Below are positions 45,667-54,986 of a stretch of DNA of 64,000 bases, in pieces. Within the stretch, counting starts at the first letter, position 1, and every line of letters begins with the position of its first letter. A model generated the notes under the pieces. It was given only the letters and a program-made list of their open reading frames with translations, had not been told where the DNA came from and ran no database searches. The position numbers and the translations under genes were made by a program. The stretch spans positions 1 through 64,000 of the forward strand of contig JAURWS010000008.1 of NCBI GenBank assembly GCA_030654835.1. Reading direction: 5' to 3'. This DNA comes from Gammaproteobacteria bacterium (lineage in GTDB: Bacteria > Pseudomonadota > Gammaproteobacteria > Pseudomonadales > Pseudohongiellaceae).

Positions 45667-46426
45667 AAAGCGCCTGATTGGTGTTATTACCGTGAAGGCG
45701 GGCGTCGCTGTGCAATCCTTTGGTTATAGCCGCTACTTGCCCTTGGGCAGTCCGGAATGCCTTGCAGAAAACCTGGATCGCTGGGGCGTCGACGAAATTT
45801 TGGTGCTGTGCATAGACCGAAGCCGCAGTGGCCACGGGCCCGATCTCGCGTTACTCCGGAGACTCGGTGCACTGGGGCTGTCCACACCGCTGAGCTACGG
45901 CGGCGGCGTGCATACCGTCGCAGAGGCTGCGCAGGCGATTCAGGCGGGCGCCGAACGACTTTGCCTGGATGCGGTGCTGCATGCCGACCCTGGCGCCGTG
46001 CGCGACATGGCCGCGCTGCTCGGTTCACAGGCGCTGGTGGCGGCGTTGCCCATGGCCATGCGCAACGGCGAGGCATGGCACTACGCCTACCTGCAGGGCA
46101 GCCTGCTGCGCCACACGGAGGAGACCAATCGGCTTTTCGACGACGGTACGGTCTCGGAGGCCCTGCTTATCGACGCAGTCCACGAAGGGCAGCGTAACGC
46201 CTTCGATGCGGAGTTGGTGCGGCGCTTCCCGCGTCCGGCAACCCCGCTGATCGTGTTCGGCGGTATCAGCGAACCCGCCCAGATCGGGACACTGCTGGCG
46301 CAGTCGGAGGTTGTTGCCGTCGCTGTCGGCAATTCACTCAACTATTCGGAACACGCTGTGCAGAATCTCAAGCAACAGGTGCAGTCTCCTTCGCTACGAC
46401 CGGCGATCTACATGGGGGGGCGCTGA
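45659..46426 (+). CDS. hisF: HisF-like barrel protein lacking the cyclase aspartates
   Basis: 255 residues, a TIM barrel of the HisA/HisF family: KKRLIGVITVKAG start, YGGGVHTVAEAAQAIQAGAER and a second phosphate site in LIVFGGISEPAQIG. The general-acid/base Asp11 of imidazole glycerol-phosphate synthase is Thr11 here, and the second catalytic Asp (near 130) is replaced around ALPMAM (residues 129-134). The protein therefore probably cannot make imidazole glycerol phosphate. It should serve as the ammonia-channel partner of the HisH homologue for sugar amidation. It is translationally linked to genes on both sides. Confidence 0.85.
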   Translation: MLKKRLIGVITVKAGVAVQSFGYSRYLPLGSPECLAENLDRWGVDEILVLCIDRSRSGHGPDLALLRRLGALGLSTPLSYGGGVHTVAEAAQAIQAGAERLCLDAVLHADPGAVRDMAALLGSQALVAALPMAMRNGEAWHYAYLQGSLLRHTEETNRLFDDGTVSEALLIDAVHEGQRNAFDAELVRRFPRPATPLIVFGGISEPAQIGTLLAQSEVVAVAVGNSLNYSEHAVQNLKQQVQSPSLRPAIYMGGR

Positions 46427-47682
46427 TGTCCTTCGTGTCCGCCGTCGCACCGCAAGCCTGCAAGCGCTGCCTCTACACCACCGACCATCCACTCGGACTA
46501 ACGCTTGACGCGGAGGGTATCTGCTCTGGCTGCCGTATCCATGAAGAAAAGGACACGCTGGACTGGGAGCTGCGCTGGCGGCGCCTGGAAGAACTGGTGC
46601 AGCCGCACCGCAGCCGCGCCGGAAACTACGACTGCATCGTGCCTGTCTCTGGTGCCAATGACTCGTACTTCATCGTCCACACGGTCAAGGAGCGGCTCGG
46701 TCTGAATCCGCTGCTCGTGACTTACAACAAGTATTTCAATACGCCGCTCGGCATCCGTAATCTGGCTAACCTGCGCATCCGCTTTAATTGCGACATCCTT
46801 GTCCAGAACGTAAACCCAGTGTCGGTACGCGCCATTACGCGCGCCAGTTTGCGGCAGTTCGGCAGCATCTATTGGCCGTGCATCGCCGGGCAGACCGTAT
46901 TCCCGGTGCAGACGGCGGTGCGATACCGGATCCCGCTGATTGTGTGGGGGGCCCACCAGGGCTTGGAGCAGGTCGGCATGTTTTCGCACGAACATGAAGT
47001 GCAGATGACCCGTCGCTATCGCAAAGATCACGATCTGATGGGGCACGAGGCGGACGACCTTCTTGGCATATTCGATACCCTGCGCGAAGACCATATCTGG
47101 CAGTATCGTTATCCAGACGACCAAGAATTGCACGCTGCTGGTGTGACCGGCATCTATCTCGGCAACTACGTTCGCTGGGATCCGAAGGCTCAGCACGAGC
47201 AAATGATGAAGCTGTACGATTACCGGACAGCATCCAGTTCGCGCACCTTCGACTGCTACGACCACGTCGACTGCTACAACTTCATCGATCTACACGACCA
47301 GATCAAGCTGTACAAACATGGGTATTCGAAAGTCACAGACCATGCATGTCGCGAGATACGGCATGGTCGCTTGACGCGAGTACAGGGATTGGCGCTGGTA
47401 CGGAAATACGAGCATGCGTCGCCTCGCTTTGCTGGGCTGTTCCAGGAATGGCTGGGCGTGACCGCATCGTCCTTGCAGTTCCTGCTGGATCAGCACCGCA
47501 ACCCGCGTTGCTGGGACGCGGCCGAGCCAGGGCAGTGGGTATTCAGGGGCGCAAGTACCCGCGAGCCCGGTGCCGAAACCGACGCGGCCCCGGCCATTCC
47601 CGCGCGCGCGCATTTCCAGGCTACGGATCCTTGGCCGACGGATAACGCGAAATACATCGTCATCGGCAAGGGCTACCCATAG
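46426..47682 (+). CDS. Second N-acetyl sugar amidotransferase paralogue, altered ATP loop
   Basis: 418 residues. The zinc ribbon is kept (Cys12, Cys15, Cys33, Cys36), and the ATPase start VPVSGANDS replaces the SGGKDS loop of its paralogue at 43928: Gly-Lys has become Ala-Asn. The rest of the ATPase and C-terminal domain aligns well in layout (RYRIPLIVWGAHQG, IYLGNYVRWD, YKHGYSKVTDHACREIRHGR). About 40 extra C-terminal residues are present. It may be a structural subunit, a ligase with different chemistry, or act on a second sugar. It starts on the last base of the hisF stop (TGATG). Confidence 0.83.
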   Translation: MSFVSAVAPQACKRCLYTTDHPLGLTLDAEGICSGCRIHEEKDTLDWELRWRRLEELVQPHRSRAGNYDCIVPVSGANDSYFIVHTVKERLGLNPLLVTYNKYFNTPLGIRNLANLRIRFNCDILVQNVNPVSVRAITRASLRQFGSIYWPCIAGQTVFPVQTAVRYRIPLIVWGAHQGLEQVGMFSHEHEVQMTRRYRKDHDLMGHEADDLLGIFDTLREDHIWQYRYPDDQELHAAGVTGIYLGNYVRWDPKAQHEQMMKLYDYRTASSSRTFDCYDHVDCYNFIDLHDQIKLYKHGYSKVTDHACREIRHGRLTRVQGLALVRKYEHASPRFAGLFQEWLGVTASSLQFLLDQHRNPRCWDAAEPGQWVFRGASTREPGAETDAAPAIPARAHFQATDPWPTDNAKYIVIGKGYP

Positions 47683-47700
47683 CCGCGCATGGAGCAGGAC

Positions 47701-48966
47701 ATGGCATTCCTCAAGACAGACCTCACCATCATCTATTGCGACTCCCGGCGCAGGGATTCGACCGTAGCAATCCTGCTGCAGGAGTTGTTGAAGAAGCGGG
47801 GGCAGCTCAGCTTCGTGGCGTCGCGGCGAAACTTCTCCAAGATACTCAAGCTCTCCACGCCGGTCAATATCGTCATGATCGGACAGATCAATATCGTCTA
47901 CGACCTCGTCTACGACAACAAGACGTTAAAAACCCGCTTCAGGGATACGAATATTTACTTCTATCCGTCCGAAGGGTATGCAACCGACAACGAATACCAC
48001 ATGATGTACCCGGAGCGCTTTAACTACCGGGATACGAAAAAAATCTTCTTCTGGGGGCGCGAAAGCCTGGAATGGGTTCGTCGTCATCTCGATGTTGCGC
48101 CGGAGACGCTGGATAACACGGGCTATCCCCGCACCCGCATGGCCCGTGTTTACGCTGCCCTGCGCGGCGACAGGAAAGTCCGCAAGATCGGCATCGTCGG
48201 TCGCTTCGCGATGCTCAACGATCTCTACGGCGTGCTGCCCATGGAGTACATCGTCACCGAATTCGCTCTTGCCAAGGAGAAATACAAAGGTGCGATGCTG
48301 TCGCGTCTGCACGTGGAATCCGAGACTGTCCTCACCATCTTGCGCGCGGTGGACTTCATCATGAAGAACACCGACTACAGCATCAGCATGCGACCGCACC
48401 CGAACGAGGATCCCGCGTCGTATGCAGGGCTGAAGAAGCTCTACGGTGACCGTTTTGAAGTCAGCGACGAGGTTGATGTCGCCGACTGGCTGTCCGGCTG
48501 CACCAAGGTCATGGGGCTGGCGTCCTCCACCTACATTGATGCCAGCCTGATCGACGTGCCAGTCATCTGTCTCGACCGGGTCAGCGGCGTGGTCGACCAG
48601 ACCATGGCTTACGAGCCCGCACTTAAGCTGATCTACGAGACGGCGTACTTACCCGCCGATTTCGACGAATTGACTACTTTGCTCACCGACGATATTGAGC
48701 CCAAACGCAGCTCGGTGTTTTCTGCCTTGATGAAGAGCAACTTCACCGGCGAGCACGCTGACCCGATCAAGCATGTCGCCGAATCGATTGTTCATATTCA
48801 ATCGCGGCTCAGTACTGCGCTGGTCAAGCTCGCCATCGAGACAGCCGACCGGCTGCTGGTGACACGCGACCGCTTGCGCAAGAACACCGCCCTGGACTTC
48901 GAATACAGCGCAACGTTCCATGGCCGCAACAAGGCCTTCATACAAAGGTACCTTGATGGTGAATAA
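47701..48966 (+). CDS. Surface carbohydrate biosynthesis protein, GT-B-like, function unknown
   Basis: 421 residues, soluble. It resembles proteins annotated as surface carbohydrate biosynthesis proteins in nonulosonate loci. The N-terminal half is Rossmann-like (LTIIYCDSRRRDST, NIVMIGQINIVYD); the C-terminal half has SMRPHPNEDPASY and VADWLSGCTKVMGLASSTYIDASL, the donor-binding pattern of GT-B transferases. ATG 47701 follows a GGAGCAGG site; ATG 47689 is an alternative start. It overlaps the acyltransferase start by 11 bases. A nonulosonate transferase is a plausible but unproved role. Confidence 0.68.
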   Translation: MAFLKTDLTIIYCDSRRRDSTVAILLQELLKKRGQLSFVASRRNFSKILKLSTPVNIVMIGQINIVYDLVYDNKTLKTRFRDTNIYFYPSEGYATDNEYHMMYPERFNYRDTKKIFFWGRESLEWVRRHLDVAPETLDNTGYPRTRMARVYAALRGDRKVRKIGIVGRFAMLNDLYGVLPMEYIVTEFALAKEKYKGAMLSRLHVESETVLTILRAVDFIMKNTDYSISMRPHPNEDPASYAGLKKLYGDRFEVSDEVDVADWLSGCTKVMGLASSTYIDASLIDVPVICLDRVSGVVDQTMAYEPALKLIYETAYLPADFDELTTLLTDDIEPKRSSVFSALMKSNFTGEHADPIKHVAESIVHIQSRLSTALVKLAIETADRLLVTRDRLRKNTALDFEYSATFHGRNKAFIQRYLDGE

Positions 48967-50929
48967 AAACCATGATTCGGTCATCACCGGACTGCGTGCC
49001 TATTCCATCGCGGCAGTTTTACTGTTCCATTTTTTCCACGAGCAACTTCCGTGGCTGGCAGGCTACAAAGGTGTGGATGTCTTCTTCGTCATCTCCGGCT
49101 ACCTGATCATCGGGCACATCAGCCAGGCAACTGCGGAGGGGCGTTTCAGCCTGCCGCTGTTCTACGCCAAGCGTATCGTCCGCCTGTTTCCTGCGCTACT
49201 GATCATGCTGACTGTCGTGCTTGCGGTTGGCTATGTTCTTCTCCTGTCCGAGGAATACCGGTCGCTCGCCAAATATGCCTTCGGCTCAATCTTCTTCTTC
49301 ACCAACATTATTTCCTGGCTGGAGATCAACTACTTCGATGCCAACGCGGAGCTGAAGCCTCTGATTCACATGTGGTCTCTGGGAGTGGAGGAGCAGTTCT
49401 ATGTCGCGTTCCCCTTGGTGGCCATCGTCGTGGCGAGTTTCCGGTGGCGCATCGCGACCTGTCTGGGGATCCTGACGGTGCTTAGCATGCTGCTCTGTCT
49501 TGTTCTGTCGACAGTTATGCCGGCAGCCACCTTCTACCTGTTGCCAACGCGCTTCTGGGAAATCGGCATTGGCGGTCTGATTGCCATCGCAGCGCGCGGC
49601 GATGGCACAGTGTTTGGTGAGCTGCGCAAGCACCTCAAGTACAACATTGAGATCGGTTTGGGGCTGATCATGGTCAGCATGCTGTTCCAGATTCAAGGCT
49701 TTTACTTCTTCGATATTGTGCTGGCGGTTCTCGGTGCCGCGTGCATTTTGCTTGACACCAGCGGCACTCGCCTCGGTCGCAGGCTGCTCGACAACTCGCC
49801 GGCGAACGTACTTGGGCTGATTAGCTACCCCTTCTACATCTTCCACTTTCCTGTATTGGCGGCCTACGCCATCACTGGTCATGCCTTTCCCATGGCCGAC
49901 CGGTTGGCGGTGCTCTGTGCACTGGGCCTGCTGGCCTACCTCACCTACCGCTATGTGGAGGCGCCCTTTGCACGTGCACCACGGCGTGCGCTGGCCGTTC
50001 TCGGTCTCGGGTCGCTCGCGGTTAGCATCGCTGCGGCCTATGTCTACTCGCAGGCTGGCCTGCCCGACAGGATGGCCGGAAATGGTGCATACAATCAGGA
50101 CGTTGGCGGCTTTCATGAGTACAAGAAGAAATTCACGTCCTGCACCTTCGTTGCCGACGCCAACTGCCTGACCTCGCAGCCTGCTGGCGCACCGGATCCT
50201 GCGATCGCTGTGCTGGGCGATTCGCACGCTGATCATTCCTTCCCCGGTATCGCCGACGCTTTTGGCGACCGCAACGTGCTGTTCTTTGGCGTTCCCTCAT
50301 GCCCGCCGCTGCGAGGTATTCTTTCCTACGACTACGGCGACAAACTACGCTGTACGCGCATGAACGATTCCGTGTCTACCTATGTTGCCGGCCACCCCGA
50401 GATCGAGGTTGTGATCCTGGCCTTTGCCATGCCCTTTTATTACACGGATAAGGGCATGGCCTACCAGCACCTTGGGCCCAACGAGCCCGTGCTGTGGAAC
50501 ATTGGTGCCGTGGAGCCGCAGCCCACCCGGTTTGCAGCGATCACTACCAGACTCGGTACCACGGTGGACTTCTATCTTAAGGCCGGCAAGCAGGTGGTAC
50601 TCATGCTGGATGTGCCTGAATTGCCCTTCATGCCTGCGCATTGCATAGAGCGAGGGAACTTGCTGCAACAGCTCAATTGCACGGTGCCCCGCGAAACCTA
50701 TCTTGAGCGTCAGCGCAGCATGCGTGAATTTGTGCAAGCCGAGCTATCGGGTCGGCAAGGCTTCCGGGTGTATGACCCTATCGGAGTCTTCTGTGACGAT
50801 GAGGTGTGCCGCATGCGCAAGGATGGCCGCTTCCTTTATCGCGATAGCAATCACCTTTCCATTCATGGATCCCGTCTTGTCGCAGACGATCTGCGTCGTT
50901 TCATCGAAAGTCGTGGCGTGAAACCATGA
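48956..50929 (+). CDS. Second OafA/OafB-like O-acyltransferase with SGNH domain
   Basis: 657 residues. The acyltransferase-3 membrane domain (about 1-370) has VITGLRAYSIAAVLLFHFFH with the conserved His, YKGVDVFFVISGYLI and SLGVEEQFYVAFPL. The SGNH domain has AVLGDSHADHSF and RDSNHLSIHGSRL with the Asp-x2-His. Same design as the protein at 15643, but it diverges in sequence and has a shorter linker. It likely O-acetylates another position or sugar. ATG 48956 has an AAAGG site; the TGA overlaps the next gene as ATGA. Confidence 0.92.
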   Translation: MVNKNHDSVITGLRAYSIAAVLLFHFFHEQLPWLAGYKGVDVFFVISGYLIIGHISQATAEGRFSLPLFYAKRIVRLFPALLIMLTVVLAVGYVLLLSEEYRSLAKYAFGSIFFFTNIISWLEINYFDANAELKPLIHMWSLGVEEQFYVAFPLVAIVVASFRWRIATCLGILTVLSMLLCLVLSTVMPAATFYLLPTRFWEIGIGGLIAIAARGDGTVFGELRKHLKYNIEIGLGLIMVSMLFQIQGFYFFDIVLAVLGAACILLDTSGTRLGRRLLDNSPANVLGLISYPFYIFHFPVLAAYAITGHAFPMADRLAVLCALGLLAYLTYRYVEAPFARAPRRALAVLGLGSLAVSIAAAYVYSQAGLPDRMAGNGAYNQDVGGFHEYKKKFTSCTFVADANCLTSQPAGAPDPAIAVLGDSHADHSFPGIADAFGDRNVLFFGVPSCPPLRGILSYDYGDKLRCTRMNDSVSTYVAGHPEIEVVILAFAMPFYYTDKGMAYQHLGPNEPVLWNIGAVEPQPTRFAAITTRLGTTVDFYLKAGKQVVLMLDVPELPFMPAHCIERGNLLQQLNCTVPRETYLERQRSMREFVQAELSGRQGFRVYDPIGVFCDDEVCRMRKDGRFLYRDSNHLSIHGSRLVADDLRRFIESRGVKP

Positions 50930-52704
50930 CGCAGGCGGCACGTTTTCTCGTCACCACCGCGCTGGAAGAGACCTGGGCTTTCGATCGACCTGTACTCTTC
51001 CTGGGCGAGTGGGCAAGGCTGCACCACCGCCGCGAGGCCTGGCGAGGAATAGACGCGGTCGTCGCTGCTCCGGTAGGAATGGATCTCGTGCAGCGAAGGC
51101 GCGACTTCGAGTCACTGCAGGCGTTGGCAGATCGGCTTTTGCAGGAACTCGCCGCCTCTCTCAATACCGAGCACCGCACGCGCCATAGCGAACGGTACTG
51201 GCGCATCGTGCTGGGGCACTGGCTGCCGCGCTATCTCTCACTTGCTTTTAACCGATACCGCGCGGTGGAGTGCGCGCTCGCCGAGCACCACGTCGTTGGC
51301 ACAGCGGTGCTCGAATTCAAAGATTACACGCTTGCCACGCGGGATTCGTTGAGCTTCCTATGGGCAAGCAACGACAAGGTGTGGAACCACGTTTTCTATG
51401 CTCGGGCGCTACAGCATCTCGGTGAACCAGAGCCGGAGAGGCGCATGCCGGCCAGGCAGGCTTCCGGTTACGCCATGCCGGAAGCCACGGCGCGGCCCAA
51501 GTCTGACCTGCGCGGCCGGGTGGTGTCCTTCGCCCGCAATCTCTTGCCCGGACTTCGCCGGGAAACGGATGCCTTTATCCTGAATACGCATCTGTCCCGC
51601 TTTAACGAGGCCTTGTTGCAGTTAAGTCTGATGCAGGTGCCGCAACTATGGAGTAGCCCGCAGCCCGTCGATGCTGTCGTCGATGCCGGGCGGCGTGAGC
51701 ACCTGATTGACGTTTCAGGTACCGACGGTTTCGAGCGCTTTGCTAGGGCCCTTCTTTGCGAAGTGCTGCCGACTTGCTATCTGGAGGGCTACCCTGCGCT
51801 GCATGCCGCCGTCGAGGACTTGCCTTGGCCGGCCCGGCCCAAATTCATCTACACCGCTAGCAGCTTCGATGTCGACGAGGGCTTCAAACTGTGGACAGCG
51901 TCGAAAGTCACGCAAGGCACGCCCTACTTTGCTGGGCAGCACGGCGCGGGCTACGGCTCCCATTTGTATATGCAAACCAAGTACGTACCGGAATTAACAG
52001 CCTCAGATGCCTTCCTGACTTGGGGCTGGACCGATGGCACGTTGCAGACGGTACCCGCTTTCATATTCAATGCCGCAGGCCTCAAGCCACGCCGTTCTAT
52101 CCGGGAGGGCGGCCTGTTGCTGGTGGAGGCGAGTATGCTCAATCAGATCACGCATTGGGATAATTACCATGAGTTCGGCCTCTACCAGGAGGAGCAGTTC
52201 CGTTTCGCTGCGGCGCTCCCCGAACACATCCGCCGGCAGCTTACGGTGCGCCTGCACGGCTCGCACCGTAAGTTCGAGTGGGCCGACGTGCAGCGCTGGC
52301 AGGACCGCGATCCGGAGATCGTGATCGACACGGGATCGGAGACTATAGGCCGGCAAATGGAACGAAGCCGCCTCATCGTCTACGCCTACGATTCCACCGG
52401 CATCCTCGAATGTCTAAGCCTGAACATTCCGGTACTCTGCTTTTGGCGCGACGGCTTGAACCATCTCTCGGAGGAATCGCAGATCCACTACCGTCGACTG
52501 ATCGACGTCGGCATTTTGGTGCAGGGGCCGGACGCAGTGGCAGAACGCGTGGCCGAGGTCTGGGATAATGTGGGGAAGTGGTGGGATAGCCCCGAGGTCC
52601 AAGAGGCGAGGGCGGCGTTCTGCGACCAATTCGCCAGGTCGTCTCCGCATCCGGTGCGGGACTTGAAAACATTACTCGAGACCCTTTCAAGGCGCGCCAA
52701 ATAA
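50926..52704 (+). CDS. LIC12162-family putative transferase
   Basis: 592 residues, soluble. It begins FLVTTALEETWAFDRPVLFLGEW, the opening of the LIC12162 family first described from Leptospira O-antigen loci, and has CYLEGYPALHAAVEDLPWP, PYFAGQHGAGYGSHLY and a C-terminal GT-B-like YDSTGILECLSLNIPVLCFW. These proteins occur in nonulosonate loci and are thought to be sugar transferases. The gene overlaps the acyltransferase gene by four bases. A glycosyltransferase acting with a CMP-nonulosonate is the best guess; no activity has been assigned from sequence alone. Confidence 0.78.
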   Translation: MTQAARFLVTTALEETWAFDRPVLFLGEWARLHHRREAWRGIDAVVAAPVGMDLVQRRRDFESLQALADRLLQELAASLNTEHRTRHSERYWRIVLGHWLPRYLSLAFNRYRAVECALAEHHVVGTAVLEFKDYTLATRDSLSFLWASNDKVWNHVFYARALQHLGEPEPERRMPARQASGYAMPEATARPKSDLRGRVVSFARNLLPGLRRETDAFILNTHLSRFNEALLQLSLMQVPQLWSSPQPVDAVVDAGRREHLIDVSGTDGFERFARALLCEVLPTCYLEGYPALHAAVEDLPWPARPKFIYTASSFDVDEGFKLWTASKVTQGTPYFAGQHGAGYGSHLYMQTKYVPELTASDAFLTWGWTDGTLQTVPAFIFNAAGLKPRRSIREGGLLLVEASMLNQITHWDNYHEFGLYQEEQFRFAAALPEHIRRQLTVRLHGSHRKFEWADVQRWQDRDPEIVIDTGSETIGRQMERSRLIVYAYDSTGILECLSLNIPVLCFWRDGLNHLSEESQIHYRRLIDVGILVQGPDAVAERVAEVWDNVGKWWDSPEVQEARAAFCDQFARSSPHPVRDLKTLLETLSRRAK

Positions 52705-52705
52705 A

Positions 52706-53521
52706 ATGACGAAAGGAATTAACGGACAAGAGGCAGTTGCTCCGGTTGCCGACGAAATCGGTAACATCTACAGCGACGGAACTTATCTGCGGAACAATCC
52801 GACGCTGCACGGGGAAGACGGCGAGTACAAGTTTGTCTATATCAGCCGCCTTCTGGCCCGATGCTCGTTTGTTGGGCCGTCGGTGCGAATCCTTGACATC
52901 GGCGGCGGTGGCGGCGGCATCGCCCTGCTCGTGTGCCAGCAACTCGCGCAGCAGGGGCTCGAGGTCGAATGTCATGCTTTCGACCTCTCGCCAGAAATGC
53001 TGAGGCAGCAGCGCGCAAACAATCCCTACACCACGCTCGCTACATCTGACTTCGCGCTTATTCGCGAGCAGCGTTATGACCTTGCACTGCTCATTGATGT
53101 GATCGAACACATTTCCGACAACGGACCGGTGGCCGACGACGTCGACCGCATTGCTCGGCATGTCATTTACAACATTCCCATTGAACGCAACCTTTTCGAC
53201 TGGCTGCGGAACCTGTACATGAAGCGCCGCTACTACGCCTTGCAGACTGAGTCACTGGGGCATGTGCATTTTTACTCCTACGGTGGAGCTAAGCGCTTCG
53301 TGCGAACTCATCATCGACCGGTCGACTGGATTTCCCCCGACTACCCCGGCCACCTGCTTGAATCCAGTTTTCCCGACTATGTGCTGCAGCGCAAGAATCG
53401 GCTGCGCGGACTCGAACTGTCTATTTCACGCTTGATCTACAGGCACCTGAAGCCGCTTGCGCCTTGGCTGATTCAGGGGTCGCTCTTCATACTCGCTGAT
53501 TCCAAGGCCCGACCGCGATGA
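52706..53521 (+). CDS. Class I SAM-dependent methyltransferase
   Basis: 271 residues. SAM-binding motif I is ILDIGGGGGGIALLV (about 63-77), followed by an acidic residue at the end of strand 2 (AFDLSPEML) and motif IV LALLIDVIEHI. The N-terminal 60 residues are polar and contain IYSDGTYLRNNPTLHGED. The substrate is likely a sugar or glycan hydroxyl of this locus. A second methyltransferase overlaps it by four bases; they are not obviously recent duplicates, as their motif I sequences differ strongly. Confidence 0.83.
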   Translation: MTKGINGQEAVAPVADEIGNIYSDGTYLRNNPTLHGEDGEYKFVYISRLLARCSFVGPSVRILDIGGGGGGIALLVCQQLAQQGLEVECHAFDLSPEMLRQQRANNPYTTLATSDFALIREQRYDLALLIDVIEHISDNGPVADDVDRIARHVIYNIPIERNLFDWLRNLYMKRRYYALQTESLGHVHFYSYGGAKRFVRTHHRPVDWISPDYPGHLLESSFPDYVLQRKNRLRGLELSISRLIYRHLKPLAPWLIQGSLFILADSKARPR

Positions 53522-54399
53522 GTCGCCTGACTGACAAGGATTACTGGGAAGACCTGTATCAGGCCGCGCCTGCCACTGCGGTGGAAGCAGGGCCGCAGCC
53601 CGAGCGGAAACGCCTGCTGAAGCGGCTGTTCGGTTCGCGGCTGATGGACTGGCTATCGGCCTATGACGATTACTTGTTATGGCAGGGAGTGCTTCCCCGC
53701 TTGCTGCCACAGGGAGCCGCCGGGCTTTCTGTGGTCGAGATCGGCAGCGCACCCGGCGACTTCCTCGTCCGCTTCGCCAAAACGCTGGGTGCAGAGCCGT
53801 ACGGTGTCGAATACACGAGTCACGGGGCAGAGAGGAATCGACAAGTATTCGCTGCCGCCGGCTACAGCGGCGACAACGTTATCGAGGCCGATTTCTTTTC
53901 CGATTCTTTCCTGGTAGCGAACGCGGAGCGTTTTGACATCGTTGTATCGCGCGGCTTCATCGAACATTTCGTCGACGCACGCGCCGTCGTCGAGCGCCAT
54001 GTTGCACTGCTCAAGGATGGCGGATTGCTGTTGATCCTGATTCCCAATCTGCGCGGAATCTACGCGCCGTGGACGCAGCGCTTCAATCCCGATCAATTGC
54101 CGCTGCACAACCTTGAGCTGATGAAAGCTGAAAACTTTCGCGACGCCTGCGTAGTGCCGGGTTTAGAGGTGCTGCGCTGTGGCCACTTCGGAACTTTCAG
54201 CTTCTGGATGTTCACCGCGCCTCATCAAGCACGGCTGGCCAACCGGTTCATTCGCATGTTACACATCGTACAGCGCGGTCTCAATCTGCTGCTTCGCTTG
54301 GCCTTCGGCCGCAAGGGTTGCGAGTCAGCGCTTTTTAGTCCCAACCTCATCTTCGTCGCCCGCAAGCTGACGTCGAAGTCCGCAGACGTCCGCCTATGA
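53518..54399 (+). CDS. Class I SAM-dependent methyltransferase (second)
   Basis: 293 residues. Motif I is VVEIGSAPGDFLVRF (about 75-90), with the acidic residue in YGVEYTSHGAERN, then FDIVVSRGFIEHFVD as motif IV and GGLLLILIPNLRG. A C-terminal extension of about 80 residues includes a short hydrophobic stretch. The ATGA overlaps on both sides place it in the same translation chain as the first methyltransferase and the hexapeptide acyltransferase. Likely an O-methyltransferase for a surface sugar; substrate unknown. Confidence 0.82.
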   Translation: MSRLTDKDYWEDLYQAAPATAVEAGPQPERKRLLKRLFGSRLMDWLSAYDDYLLWQGVLPRLLPQGAAGLSVVEIGSAPGDFLVRFAKTLGAEPYGVEYTSHGAERNRQVFAAAGYSGDNVIEADFFSDSFLVANAERFDIVVSRGFIEHFVDARAVVERHVALLKDGGLLLILIPNLRGIYAPWTQRFNPDQLPLHNLELMKAENFRDACVVPGLEVLRCGHFGTFSFWMFTAPHQARLANRFIRMLHIVQRGLNLLLRLAFGRKGCESALFSPNLIFVARKLTSKSADVRL

Positions 54400-54986
54400 G
54401 CTTGGTCTCCGCCTTCATTCAGAGAGTTCTCAACCGCGTAGAAAATGCAGCCTCCCGCGCACAGCTCAGACGCCTGAGATCAGCGGGGAGTGGCATCGTT
54501 CTTGGGCGTGGCGTCAAAATCGAGCACCCGGAGTGTGTGTCGCTGGGCGACAGGGTTCATCTCAACGATCATTGCTGGCTCAGTGTGCTTACTGAAAATC
54601 GCGAAACCGGCAATCCGACTATCACGCTACGGCCCGAATTACGCATCGGCGATGGTTGCTACATTGGCCGCTTCGGTACGCTGGCCTGCATCAACCGGGT
54701 CACGATTGGCCGCGATGTGATGATTTCGGATCGTGTGTTCATCGGCGACGCTACGCATGGCTTCGCACGCACCGATCTGCCGATCCGTGATCAGTACCTG
54801 ACTTCTAAGGGCTCGGTCGAGATTGGTGACGGTACCTGGATAGGAATCGGAGTCTCGATCATGGCCAACGTAAAGATCGGTCGTAACTGCGTGATCGGGG
54901 CAGGCTCGGTGGTGGTGAGCGACATCCCTGACTTCTGCATCGCCGTCGGCGCCCCGGCGAAAATTGTGCGTCGGATCAATGGCTGA
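54396..54986 (+). CDS. Hexapeptide-repeat acyltransferase (left-handed beta-helix)
   Basis: 196 residues. Hexapeptide repeats run through GVKIEHPECVSLGDRVHLND, LRIGDGCYIGRFGTLACI, VEIGDGTWIGIGVSIMANVKIGRNCVIGAGSVV (shown in parts), with the catalytic-type His in IGDATHGFART. It resembles LacA/WbbJ-type O-acetyltransferases, which acetylate sugars using acetyl-CoA in the cytoplasm. It differs from the WlbB-type acetyltransferase at 20374 and lacks its conserved blocks. It overlaps the methyltransferase before it and the glycosyltransferase after it. Confidence 0.85.
   Translation: MSLVSAFIQRVLNRVENAASRAQLRRLRSAGSGIVLGRGVKIEHPECVSLGDRVHLNDHCWLSVLTENRETGNPTITLRPELRIGDGCYIGRFGTLACINRVTIGRDVMISDRVFIGDATHGFARTDLPIRDQYLTSKGSVEIGDGTWIGIGVSIMANVKIGRNCVIGAGSVVVSDIPDFCIAVGAPAKIVRRING

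Noticed and set aside
45055-46426. hisH-hisF as part of histidine biosynthesis
   Set aside because: HisF lacks the catalytic aspartates, no other his genes are nearby, and the pair is flanked and overlapped by sugar amidotransferases.
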